Shown piece by piece: positions 7,726 to 14,592 of a stretch of DNA of 29,963 bases (position 1 is its first letter; every line of letters starts with the position of its first letter). This DNA comes from Salinimicrobium sp049687495 (GTDB lineage Bacteria > Bacteroidota > Bacteroidia > Flavobacteriales > Flavobacteriaceae). The DNA lies in NCBI GenBank assembly GCA_049687495.1, contig JBAVJB010000176.1, positions 1-29,963 of the forward strand, given 5' to 3'. Made by a program: the position numbers and the translations under genes. Under the pieces are notes generated by a model that had not been told where the DNA came from, searched no databases, and saw nothing but the letters and a program-made list of their open reading frames with translations.

Positions 7726-10419
7726 ATGGAGAACGAGAATTTACACGATCCACAGGACGAAAACCTAGAACCGGGCCAGGAAGCAGGGCAGGAGGAACAG
7801 GAAGTACTTACCCGGGTTACCGGCATGTACAAAGACTGGTTCCTGGACTATGCTTCTTATGTGATCCTGGAGAGGGCTGTACCCGCCCTGGAAGACGGTT
7901 TTAAACCGGTACAACGCCGTATACTTCATTCCATGAAAGACCTGGATGACGGCAGGTACAATAAAGTAGCCAACATTGTTGGTCATACCATGCAGTATCA
8001 CCCGCACGGGGACGCCAGTATTGGCGACGCCATGGTGCAGGTGGGGCAAAAAGACCTGCTCATCGATACCCAGGGGAACTGGGGAAACATTTTAACAGGA
8101 GACGGTGCAGCAGCACCCAGGTATATTGAAGCCAGGCTTTCCAAGTTTGCCCTTGACGTAGTTTACAACCCCAAGATCACAGACTGGCAGCTGTCTTATG
8201 ACGGAAGAAAAAAAGAACCGGTAAACCTGCCGGTGATGTTTCCGTTGCTTTTGGCTCAGGGAGCCGAAGGAATCGCTGTTGGACTTAGTACCAAGATCCT
8301 GCCTCACAACTTTCTCGAGCTCATTGAAGCCAGTATCAAGCACCTGCAGGGCAAGAAATTCAAGCTGTATCCCGACTTCGCTACCGGCGGAATCGCAGAT
8401 ATCACCAACTACAATGACGGGCTGCGTGGTGGCCGCGTAAGAATACGTGCCAAGATCTCGCAGCTGGACAAGAATACCTTGGTAGTTAAGGAGATCCCTT
8501 TCAGCACCAATACTTCCACCTTGATCGATTCGGTCTTAAAGGCCAACGATAAAGGTAAGATCAAGATCAAAAAGATCGAGGACAACACTTCAGATAAGGT
8601 TGAGATCCTCATCCATTTGCCGGGCAATATTTCACCCGATAAAACCATTGATGCGCTGTACGCTTTCACCAACTGCGAGGTTTCCATCTCACCTTTGAGC
8701 TGTGTGATCATCGACAATAAGCCTGCTTTCCTTGGTGTATCTGAGATCCTTAGAAGGTCTACAGATCATACGCTAGACCTGTTAAAGCAGGATCTACAGG
8801 TAAAGCTGGATGAATTCCAGGAACAATGGCATTTCGCTTCTCTTGAAAGAATTTTTATAGAGGAAAGGATTTACCGCGACATAGAGGAGGAGGAAACCTG
8901 GGACGGAGTTATCACTGCCATTGATACAGGTTTAAAACCTCATATAGGACATATGAAAAGAGAGGTGACGCATGAAGACATTGAAAGGTTAACAGAGATC
9001 AGGATCAAAAGGATCTCTAAATTCGACCTTGACAAAGCGCAGCAAAAAATTGAAGCTTTAGAAGGGGAGATCGCAAAGATCAAACATCATCTTGATCACC
9101 TGGTGGATTACGCCGTCGCTTACTTTACCCGCCTTAAAAAAGATTATGGCGAAGGAAAAGAAAGAAAGACCGAATTACGCCTTTTTGACGATATAGAAGC
9201 CACCAAGGTGGTCATTCGCAACACGAAACTTTATGTGAACCGCAAAGAAGGGTTTGTGGGAACCGCTCTTAAGAGAGATGAGTATGTTACAGATTGTTCA
9301 GATATTGACGATGTGATCTGTTTTACCAAAGAGGGTAAAATGATGGTGACCAAGGTGGATTCAAAAACCTTTATTGGGAAAGACATTATTCATGTTGCTA
9401 TCTTCAAGAAGAAAGACCGCAGGACCATCTATAACATGATCTACAAAGACGGAAAATCGGGGGCTTCATATATCAAGCGCTTTGCCGTTACCTCGGTCAC
9501 CCGCGACAGGGAATATGACCTTAGCCAGGGCAAAAAGGGCTCTGAAGTACTTTATTTTTCTGCCAACCCTAACGGGGAAGCCGAAGTGGTCATGGTGTAC
9601 CTGCGACAGGTAGGAAGCATCAAAAAGTTGAAATTTGAAGTAGATTTTGCCGATATGGCCATTAAAGGCCGTGCCGTTAAAGGAAATATCGTTACAAAGT
9701 ACCCGGTCAAAAAGATCGAGCTGAAAGAAGAAGGAGTTTCTACTTTAAAACCCCGAAGGATCTGGTTTGATGAGACCGTTAAACGCCTGAATGTTGATGA
9801 CAGGGGAGAACTGCTGGGAGAATTTAAGGGAGAGGACAGGCTGCTCATTATCACGCAAAACGGGGTGGCGAAGACCATTAAACCCGAGCTGACGACAAGG
9901 TTTGACGAAGATATTATTGTGCTCGAAAAATGGAGTCCCAAAAAGCCGATTTCTGCGATCTATTGGGAAGCCGAAAAGGAGCGCTTCTATGTAAAACGCT
10001 TCCTTATCGATAATCCTGAAAAAGAAGAAAACTTCATAGGAGAAAATGCTAAGAATTACCTTGAGATCGTTTCTACAGATTACCTGCCGGTTGCTGAAGT
10101 AGTATACAGCAAGGTACGCGGTAAGGATCAAAGGCCGAATGATCTTATAGAGCTGGAGGAATTCATTGCCATCAAGGGGATTAAAGCGCTGGGAAATCAG
10201 TTAACCACAGATAAGGTGAAGCAGATCAATCTTTTAGACCCCAAACCTTTTGTGGAGCCAGAAGAGACCGCTCCCGAGGACATGGAGGTAGTAGAAGAAG
10301 CTGTTGAGACCGGCACGGCTGGGGAACAAAAGCAGAGTTCCCCTGATTTTTCAGAAGGAAAGATCAACAAAAAGAACGCTCAGAACGACGAGGCTCAAAT
10401 AAAGCTTTTTGAAGAGTAA
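7726..10419 (+). CDS. parC: DNA topoisomerase IV subunit A
   Basis: DNA breakage-reunion subunit partnering ParE. The 897-residue product has the winged-helix active site with catalytic tyrosine Y133 in AAAPRYIEARLSKFA, preceded by the HPHGDASIGDAMV loop (92-104). A long coiled-coil gate domain with alternating charged heptads follows (about 350-470), then a C-terminal beta-pinwheel region and an acidic, low-complexity tail (about 835-897) rich in E, ending IKLFEE. It is longer than the E. coli protein but normal for Bacteroidota. The residue equivalent to E. coli GyrA Ser83 is Ala97 here, with Ser98 next to it. The start directly follows the stop of the membrane protein, and its stop overlaps mscL by one base. 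Confidence 0.94.
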   Translation: MENENLHDPQDENLEPGQEAGQEEQEVLTRVTGMYKDWFLDYASYVILERAVPALEDGFKPVQRRILHSMKDLDDGRYNKVANIVGHTMQYHPHGDASIGDAMVQVGQKDLLIDTQGNWGNILTGDGAAAPRYIEARLSKFALDVVYNPKITDWQLSYDGRKKEPVNLPVMFPLLLAQGAEGIAVGLSTKILPHNFLELIEASIKHLQGKKFKLYPDFATGGIADITNYNDGLRGGRVRIRAKISQLDKNTLVVKEIPFSTNTSTLIDSVLKANDKGKIKIKKIEDNTSDKVEILIHLPGNISPDKTIDALYAFTNCEVSISPLSCVIIDNKPAFLGVSEILRRSTDHTLDLLKQDLQVKLDEFQEQWHFASLERIFIEERIYRDIEEEETWDGVITAIDTGLKPHIGHMKREVTHEDIERLTEIRIKRISKFDLDKAQQKIEALEGEIAKIKHHLDHLVDYAVAYFTRLKKDYGEGKERKTELRLFDDIEATKVVIRNTKLYVNRKEGFVGTALKRDEYVTDCSDIDDVICFTKEGKMMVTKVDSKTFIGKDIIHVAIFKKKDRRTIYNMIYKDGKSGASYIKRFAVTSVTRDREYDLSQGKKGSEVLYFSANPNGEAEVVMVYLRQVGSIKKLKFEVDFADMAIKGRAVKGNIVTKYPVKKIELKEEGVSTLKPRRIWFDETVKRLNVDDRGELLGEFKGEDRLLIITQNGVAKTIKPELTTRFDEDIIVLEKWSPKKPISAIYWEAEKERFYVKRFLIDNPEKEENFIGENAKNYLEIVSTDYLPVAEVVYSKVRGKDQRPNDLIELEEFIAIKGIKALGNQLTTDKVKQINLLDPKPFVEPEETAPEDMEVVEEAVETGTAGEQKQSSPDFSEGKINKKNAQNDEAQIKLFEE

Positions 10420-10859
10420 TGGGCTTGATCAAAGAGTTCAAGGAATTTGCCATAAAAGGCAACATGATCGACATGGCGGTGGGGATCATCATAGGTACAG
10501 CCTTCAATAAAGTGGTCGATGTCCTGGTGAAACAAATAGTGATGCCTCCGCTTTCCTTGCTTACCGAAGGTGTACATTTTTCAGAAAGAAAGATCCTGCT
10601 TAGAGAAGCGGTGCTAAATGCTTCGGGTGAAGTGGAAACTGAAGCCGTGAGTCTTGGCTACGGGATGTTCATCGAAGTGCTTCTTGATTTTCTTATTATC
10701 GGCTTTACCGTTTTCATCGTGGTCAAATTGATGAACCGCTTCCGCAGAAAAGCTGAAGATCCAGAGAACAAGACCGTAGAGCCTGCCAAAAATGTGCAGC
10801 TGCTCGAGAAAATGAACAAGCTCATGGAGGAGCAGAATGAACTTTTGAGAAAAAATTAG
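10419..10859 (+). CDS. mscL: Large-conductance mechanosensitive channel
   Basis: A 146-residue inner-membrane channel that opens under membrane tension to release solutes after hypo-osmotic shock. The N-terminus is typical: amphipathic MGLIKEFKEFAIKGNMIDM, then TM1 (MAVGIIIGTAFNKVVDVLV). The periplasmic loop contains extra acidic residues, TM2 is YGMFIEVLLDFLIIGFTVFIVV, and a cytoplasmic helix ends NKLMEEQNELLRKN. It is last in the parE operon, its ATG overlapping the parC stop by one base (TAATG). Length agrees with the family. No clear terminator follows. Confidence 0.96.
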   Translation: MGLIKEFKEFAIKGNMIDMAVGIIIGTAFNKVVDVLVKQIVMPPLSLLTEGVHFSERKILLREAVLNASGEVETEAVSLGYGMFIEVLLDFLIIGFTVFIVVKLMNRFRRKAEDPENKTVEPAKNVQLLEKMNKLMEEQNELLRKN

Positions 10860-10894
10860 ATGCTATTTTAGATTTTATAAGTAAAAATGTATAT

Positions 10895-10918
10895 TGGTTG
10901 TTTAATTGTAAACAACCA
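10895..10918. promoter_or_regulatory. Perfect 10-base inverted repeat before a secreted-protein gene
   Basis: TGGTTGTTTA (10895-10904) and TAAACAACCA (10909-10918) surround ATTG, 11 bases before the next start codon. It could fold as a leader hairpin or bind a dimeric regulator. Its inner part (GTTTA-ATT-GTAAAC) recalls the XRE-type palindromes at 12504-12791, but is two bases shorter. Confidence 0.5.
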
Positions 10919-10928
10919 CCAACAACTT

Positions 10929-11651
10929 ATGAAAAAAGCATTGTTTTTTAGTTTAATTGCTTCTTTAATCTTATCTACTACTGTAAATGCTCAAATTGGA
11001 GCTCCCGGTAGCGCGGCCGGTAAAAACAGGAATGATACAGAGGAATACATGAACCAATTCCTGAAGGGTATCAAAAAGAATGAAGACGCGTCAGACAACA
11101 TCGACGGAACACCTTATTTAAATTCAGAATTCCAACAGGCTATGCTGGTTTTTCCCGAAAATAAACCTTTACAGGCAATGGTGAGGTACAATGTAGCCAA
11201 GGAAGAAATGCAGATCAAGATGGATGACGAAGGATATAGAGTTTTGCATCCGGATGTTGTTGTAGAATTTAACAATGTTCCTTACAAAATGATGTATTAC
11301 AGGGGAGAAGACAAGACTATGGACCTTATAGGCTATTTTGAAGTACTTTCTCCTGAACAAAAAGACGGAGTGCAACTACTTCGCAAAAACAGAAAATCTG
11401 TTAGAAGAGGAAGGGCAGCTGCCGCTATGCAAAAAGCCACTCCAGCAAGGTACGTTGACAAAGACGATTTCTACCTGAAGTTTGGAGACTCAAAACCGGT
11501 GATGGCAGAAAGCAGAACTAAAAACTTTATCAAAATGTTTCCTGCAGAAGATCAAAAGGAGCTCAAGAAGTACATGAAAGAAAATCATCTAAAGGCAAAG
11601 GATAAGCAGGACCTTTTAACCATTGTTCATTACTACAACAGCAAAGATTAA
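10929..11651 (+). CDS. Secreted protein of unknown function
   Basis: About 240 residues starting MKKALFFSLIASLILSTTVNAQ, a clear signal peptide cleaved after NAQ or before it, so the product is periplasmic or exported. The open frame begins 42 bases earlier, but that extension lies over an inverted repeat and lacks a signal-like start. The mature protein is charged and probably globular. It has a lysine- and arginine-rich stretch (RKNRKSVRRGRAAAA, about 159-173) and a C-terminal helical segment (KELKKYMKENHLKAK ... IVHYYN), which I recall from many uncharacterised Bacteroidota proteins. No enzyme motif is seen. It is monocistronic: preceded by a palindrome and closed by a strong terminator. 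Confidence 0.8.
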   Translation: MKKALFFSLIASLILSTTVNAQIGAPGSAAGKNRNDTEEYMNQFLKGIKKNEDASDNIDGTPYLNSEFQQAMLVFPENKPLQAMVRYNVAKEEMQIKMDDEGYRVLHPDVVVEFNNVPYKMMYYRGEDKTMDLIGYFEVLSPEQKDGVQLLRKNRKSVRRGRAAAAMQKATPARYVDKDDFYLKFGDSKPVMAESRTKNFIKMFPAEDQKELKKYMKENHLKAKDKQDLLTIVHYYNSKD

Positions 11652-11670
11652 TTTTTCCCGCATAAAAGTA

Positions 11671-11700
11671 AAAAGGCAGCTGATCAGCTGCCTTTTTTTT
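11671..11700. terminator. Bidirectional intrinsic terminator
   Basis: A perfect 20-base palindrome (AGGCAGCTGATCAGCTGCCT, 11674-11693) is flanked by A-run and T-run (eight T's). It serves the secreted-protein gene on plus and the convergent lipoprotein gene on minus. Confidence 0.92.
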
Positions 11701-11707
11701 ATTCAGG

Positions 11708-12082
11708 TCATTTCACCTTTACTGCCGTCCCCCGTTGCTTGTCTGTTTCTCCAACCAGGCCATATTCAAAAGTATAGCTATTGTCTTTTGTGGTGAGTAT
11801 TTTGATATGTAAAGGCTTTTCTTCTGCACGGTTCTTTGGGTGCAGGTTCTTAATGATATATTCGCAGTTATTGATCCACCTAATCGAGGAAGTATCTGTA
11901 CTTCCTTTAAAAGTATCTATTTCGATACTGTCATTACGTGTAAACCGGGTTTTCACCAATTCGCCGTTAAGGTATGATTGGAATTCAAAGGTACCGGTCT
12001 TGAAATCTTCACACTTGCGTTCCGGTTGATAGCAGGAGGAAAGCCCTAAAAGGAGAAGGGCTGAAAAATGTAATTTTCGCAT
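11708..12082 (-). CDS. Small lipoprotein, function unknown
   Basis: A 124-residue product starting MRKLHFSALLLLGLSSCYQPERKCEDF. The lipobox LSSC places the lipid-modified Cys near residue 17, so it is a membrane-anchored lipoprotein. The mature part is a small beta-rich domain with two further Cys (C24 region and NNCEY) and conserved-looking motifs KTGTFEFQSYLNGE and SIRWINNCEYIIK. I recognise the family as a conserved flavobacterial one, but know no function. The frame is open to 12145; the shorter start is chosen for the signal sequence. It begins 31 bases after the stop of the XRE regulator on the same strand, so both may share one transcript ending at the palindromic terminator. Confidence 0.82.
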   Translation of the reverse strand: MRKLHFSALLLLGLSSCYQPERKCEDFKTGTFEFQSYLNGELVKTRFTRNDSIEIDTFKGSTDTSSIRWINNCEYIIKNLHPKNRAEEKPLHIKILTTKDNSYTFEYGLVGETDKQRGTAVKVK

Positions 12083-12113
12083 ACTGCAAAGTAATGGCAA
12101 TTTTAAAAGAGAA

Positions 12114-12512
12114 TCAATTTTGATAAGCCTCAAAACTGCCGTCATTGTAAAAAATCACAATTTTCTTGATCTTTTTGCCGGAGCTGTCTTCGCTTAATTC
12201 CTGTTGAGGCTTTTCTTCTTCTGAAAAAAGATCCTGTACAACAGGGTTGGATTCTAAAGATGGAGGTGAGGAGGCCTGCTCACTTTTCTTCGGAAAACTT
12301 CCTTTTCCATTTAACAGCCAGTAAAGTTCCACCTCGGGAAAGGCCTGGATGATCTTCATCACAAAATCCAAACTCGGTTTGTTTCTACCCGAGAGCAAAT
12401 GAGAAATAGAGGAGCGGCCTACATCGATTCTATCGGCAAAAGAAGCCGCCGAAAGGTCGTAGTAATTCATTACCTCATGTAGTCGTTTTGTAAACTCTTC
12501 TGTGTTTACCAT
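12114..12512 (-). CDS. XRE-family helix-turn-helix regulator
   Basis: A 132-residue DNA-binding protein. The HTH domain covers about residues 5-65 (RLHEVMNYYDLSAASFADR, then IDVGRSSISHLLSGRNKPS as the recognition region). It is followed by an E/S/P-rich linker and a short conserved-looking tail, KKIVIFYNDGSFEAYQN. The longer open frame to 12557 is rejected: the ATG at 12512 gives the normal family N-terminus, and the TACATTTG promoter box lies inside the longer version. The start codon itself sits within one palindrome (12504-12519), and another overlaps the promoter, which points to autoregulation. It is divergent from the M14 peptidase. The likely target is the shared 280-base control region. 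Confidence 0.9.
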   Translation of the reverse strand: MVNTEEFTKRLHEVMNYYDLSAASFADRIDVGRSSISHLLSGRNKPSLDFVMKIIQAFPEVELYWLLNGKGSFPKKSEQASSPPSLESNPVVQDLFSEEEKPQQELSEDSSGKKIKKIVIFYNDGSFEAYQN

Positions 12513-12519
12513 TGTAAAC
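12504..12519. promoter_or_regulatory. Operator-like palindrome 1 (over XRE start)
   Basis: GTTTAC-CATT-GTAAAC, a perfect 6-4-6 inverted repeat spanning the XRE start codon. Its centre is 35 bases from that of palindrome 2. Confidence 0.65.
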
Positions 12520-12538
12520 TGGGTGTTGATTTTAGTAC

Positions 12539-12554
12539 GTTTACAAATGTAAAA
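12539..12554. promoter_or_regulatory. Operator-like palindrome 2 (over XRE promoter)
   Basis: GTTTAC-AAAT-GTAAAA, one mismatch from perfect symmetry. It covers the minus-strand -7 box at 12544-12551, so a bound protein would block XRE transcription. Confidence 0.65.
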
Positions 12555-12574
12555 CATTCCCTGAACACCTGCAA
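12544..12574 (-). promoter_or_regulatory. Promoter of the XRE regulator
   Basis: On the minus strand, TTG (12572-12574) and TACATTTG (12544-12551) are 20 bases apart, matching the Bacteroidota -33/-7 arrangement. This predicts a leader of about 25 bases. Confidence 0.6.
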
Positions 12575-12621
12575 ATCCTGCTGATCATCATTAATTTACA
12601 CTTGATTGTTAACTTCAGGTA

Positions 12622-12638
12622 AGTGATTATAAATCACT
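12622..12638. promoter_or_regulatory. Central inverted repeat AGTGATT-ATA-AATCACT
   Basis: Perfect 7-base arms around ATA in the middle of the XRE/M14 control region. The half AATCACT occurs again at 12708-12714. It differs from the GTTTAC palindromes and may bind another protein, such as the nearby Lrp-type regulator; this is inference. Confidence 0.4.
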
Positions 12639-12716
12639 AAAAATAAATGTGTTAAGTTGTAATTAATATCGTATTGGATTATTTCCACCCGGGCTCCGTT
12701 AGTAGGTAATCACTGT

Positions 12717-12732
12717 GTTTAAGAATGTAAAT
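12717..12732. promoter_or_regulatory. Operator-like palindrome 3 (degenerate)
   Basis: GTTTAA-GAAT-GTAAAT. It keeps the 6-4-6 layout with two changed bases, and lies exactly 35 bases before palindrome 4, the same spacing as palindromes 1 and 2. Confidence 0.45.
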
Positions 12733-12751
12733 TGCAGCACCTCTTTTTTGT

Positions 12752-12767
12752 GTTTACAATTGTGAAA
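12752..12767. promoter_or_regulatory. Operator-like palindrome 4
   Basis: GTTTAC-AATT-GTGAAA, a left half-site that is exact and a right half with two changes. It covers the likely -33 region of the M14 peptidase promoter. Confidence 0.55.
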
Positions 12768-12786
12768 TTGTAATTATTTACTTTTG
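12760..12786 (+). promoter_or_regulatory. Promoter of the M14 peptidase
   Basis: TTG (12760-12762), 16 bases, then TACTTTTG (12779-12786). The box ends only 5 bases before the ATG at 12792. Transcription from it would give a leaderless or nearly leaderless message. Confidence 0.5.
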
Positions 12787-12791
12787 TAAAC
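12776..12791. promoter_or_regulatory. Operator-like palindrome 5 (over M14 promoter)
   Basis: ATTTAC-TTTT-GTAAAC ends at the base before the peptidase start codon and covers its -7 box, mirroring palindrome 2 on the other side. Confidence 0.6.
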
Positions 12792-13958
12792 ATGAAGAAA
12801 AGTGAAGATGTAAACAGTTTTTCAAACCGTTATTCAGGTTTTAAAGAACAAAGTTTAAATGGCAGATATATTACCTGGTCACATATAGAACCAATTCTAA
12901 ATGACCTTGGTCCTCGGTTTAAAGTTGAAGAGATCGGGAGATCTTTTCTTGATGTTCCCATTAAAAGCATCAGCTTCGGAAATGGCCCGATAAAGATCCT
13001 TGGTTGGTCTCAAATGCACGGGAATGAATCTACCACGACTAAAGGACTGTTTGATCTTGTAAGGTTTTTTAGGGAGGATTCCGAAGAGGTTAAGCGTCTG
13101 CTGGAAAAGTGCAGCTTTGTATTCATTCCCATGCTGAATCCCGACGGAGCTGCAAGATACACCAGGGAAAATGTGAACAAGGTAGATCTTAACCGGGATG
13201 CACATAAAATGCAAGAGCCTGAAAGCCGCGTTCTCCGTGAAGCATTTGAGGACTTTAAACCTCATTATTGCTTAAACCTGCACGATCAAAGAACGATCTT
13301 TGGCGCCGGAGAACAGCAAAAACCGGCTACCCTTTCATTTTTAGCCCCCGCAATGGACGAGGAAAAGTCTGTTCCGGAACACAGGTTAAAGGCCATGCAA
13401 CTTATTTGTGCAATGAATAAAGCGCTGCAAGAGGTTATTCCGGGGCAGGTGGGGCGTTACGGCGATGACTTCAACATCAACTGCACAGGAGATACCTTTC
13501 AAAGTCTGCAGGTGCCTACTGTTCTTTTTGAAGCCGGACATTTCCCGGGGGATTACCTAAGGGAGGAGACAAGAAAGTTCTTTGCTTTTGCCCTTTTTGA
13601 GGCTCTAAGAATCATTTCACAGGACAACTTTTCCGGCTTCAGCAAGGAGGATTATGAAAATATTCCGGAGAACAGGAAGACCTTTTATGATGTGATCCTG
13701 AGAAACGCCAGGATAGAAGAGGAGCTCATTGATGTTGCCATTCAATTCGAGGAAAAAATGGTTTCCGGAGCAATTCATTTTGTTCCTAAGGTTCAGCTTA
13801 AGCAGGAAAAGATCAGCTCTTTTGGGCATAGGGAAATTGAATGTAACGGAGAGAAAGTGGAGAATGCAGAGGGGGAAAGCCTCGGCGAAAACGATATAGT
13901 AGAATCTATTTTGTTAAAAAACGAGAAGTTATCGATAAAATCTCAGAATATTCCGTGA
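12792..13958 (+). CDS. M14-family metallopeptidase, cytoplasmic
   Basis: A 388-residue zinc carboxypeptidase-like protein. The zinc ligands are seen as H76 and E79 (QMHGNEST) and H164 (LNLHDQR); N116-P-D-G and N134-R match the substrate-binding pattern of M14 peptidases, and the catalytic Glu is E247 in VLFEAGHFPGD. There is no signal peptide, so it should act in the cytoplasm, unlike secreted digestive carboxypeptidases. After about residue 280 comes an extension of about 105 residues without a recognised domain. It could cleave C-terminal residues or an N-acyl/gamma-linked amino acid, as some relatives do; the substrate is not readable. It is controlled by a palindrome-rich region shared with the XRE regulator, and followed 75 bases later by an Lrp-type gene. 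Confidence 0.9.
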   Translation: MKKSEDVNSFSNRYSGFKEQSLNGRYITWSHIEPILNDLGPRFKVEEIGRSFLDVPIKSISFGNGPIKILGWSQMHGNESTTTKGLFDLVRFFREDSEEVKRLLEKCSFVFIPMLNPDGAARYTRENVNKVDLNRDAHKMQEPESRVLREAFEDFKPHYCLNLHDQRTIFGAGEQQKPATLSFLAPAMDEEKSVPEHRLKAMQLICAMNKALQEVIPGQVGRYGDDFNINCTGDTFQSLQVPTVLFEAGHFPGDYLREETRKFFAFALFEALRIISQDNFSGFSKEDYENIPENRKTFYDVILRNARIEEELIDVAIQFEEKMVSGAIHFVPKVQLKQEKISSFGHREIECNGEKVENAEGESLGENDIVESILLKNEKLSIKSQNIP

Positions 13959-13961
13959 ATT

Positions 13962-13995
13962 TTGTTTATAATCTAATACTTTTGTGGTAATTTTG
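13962..13995 (+). promoter_or_regulatory. Promoter of the Lrp/AsnC regulator
   Basis: TTG (13962-13964) and TAATTTTG (13988-13995) are 23 bases apart, at the long end of the normal range. A second box, TACTTTTG (13977-13984), has no suitable -33 partner. Confidence 0.5.
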
Positions 13996-14033
13996 TACTT
14001 CATTTAAAATATGTGAATTGAAAAAGAATAGAT

Positions 14034-14513
14034 ATGGCAAAGTTTAGATTAGATGAGACCGACCACCAGATCCTGAATATGCTTATTGACAATACCAGAA
14101 CCCCTTTTACCGATATAGCAAAGAAATTGATGATATCGGCGGGTACGGTACATGTTCGGGTTAAAAAAATGGAAGAAGCAGGGATTATTTTAGGTTCTTC
14201 CCTTACGCTTAACTACGAGAAACTTGGGTACGCCTTTATCGCTTACGTGGGGATCTTTCTTCAAAATACCTCCCAGACAAAATTTGTACTGGAAAGGATC
14301 AACGAGATCCCATTTGTGACCGTAGCTCACGTAACCACAGGCAAATTCAATGTTTTCTGTAAGATCAGGGCAAGAGATACCCAACACGCCAAGGAGATCA
14401 TCTTTAAACTGGATGATATTGACGGAGTGTATAGAACTGAAACCATGATCTCACTTGAGGAAAGTATCAATGACAAAAAACGCTTGATGCATTCAATTTT
14501 TGAGAACCTGTAG
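14034..14513 (+). CDS. Lrp/AsnC-family transcriptional regulator
   Basis: A 159-residue regulator with an N-terminal winged HTH (LDETDHQILNMLIDN, then FTDIAKKLMISAGTVHVRVKKMEEAGII, about 5-55). A C-terminal RAM/AsnC ligand-binding domain follows (about 70-150), in which the short sequence VTVAHVTTGKFNVFCKI marks the beta-sheet core. Members form octamers that respond to amino acids. It lies just downstream of the M14 peptidase with its own promoter, so it may sense amino acids released by that enzyme; this is inference from position. The C-terminus (LEESINDKKRLMHSIFENL) is typical of Bacteroidota homologues. Complete, and closed by a strong terminator. Confidence 0.94.
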   Translation: MAKFRLDETDHQILNMLIDNTRTPFTDIAKKLMISAGTVHVRVKKMEEAGIILGSSLTLNYEKLGYAFIAYVGIFLQNTSQTKFVLERINEIPFVTVAHVTTGKFNVFCKIRARDTQHAKEIIFKLDDIDGVYRTETMISLEESINDKKRLMHSIFENL

Positions 14514-14530
14514 TTCCTAAAATCCTATTA

Positions 14531-14567
14531 AAAACCCCTTTTACTTCTGTGTTTAAGGGGTTTTTTT
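14531..14567 (+). terminator. Intrinsic terminator after Lrp gene
   Basis: AAAACCCCTT (14531-14540) pairs with AAGGGGTTTT (14555-14564) and ends in a run of seven T's. It separates the Lrp gene from the membrane protein gene. Confidence 0.88.
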
Positions 14568-14592
14568 ATACATTGATGTTAAATAACAATCT

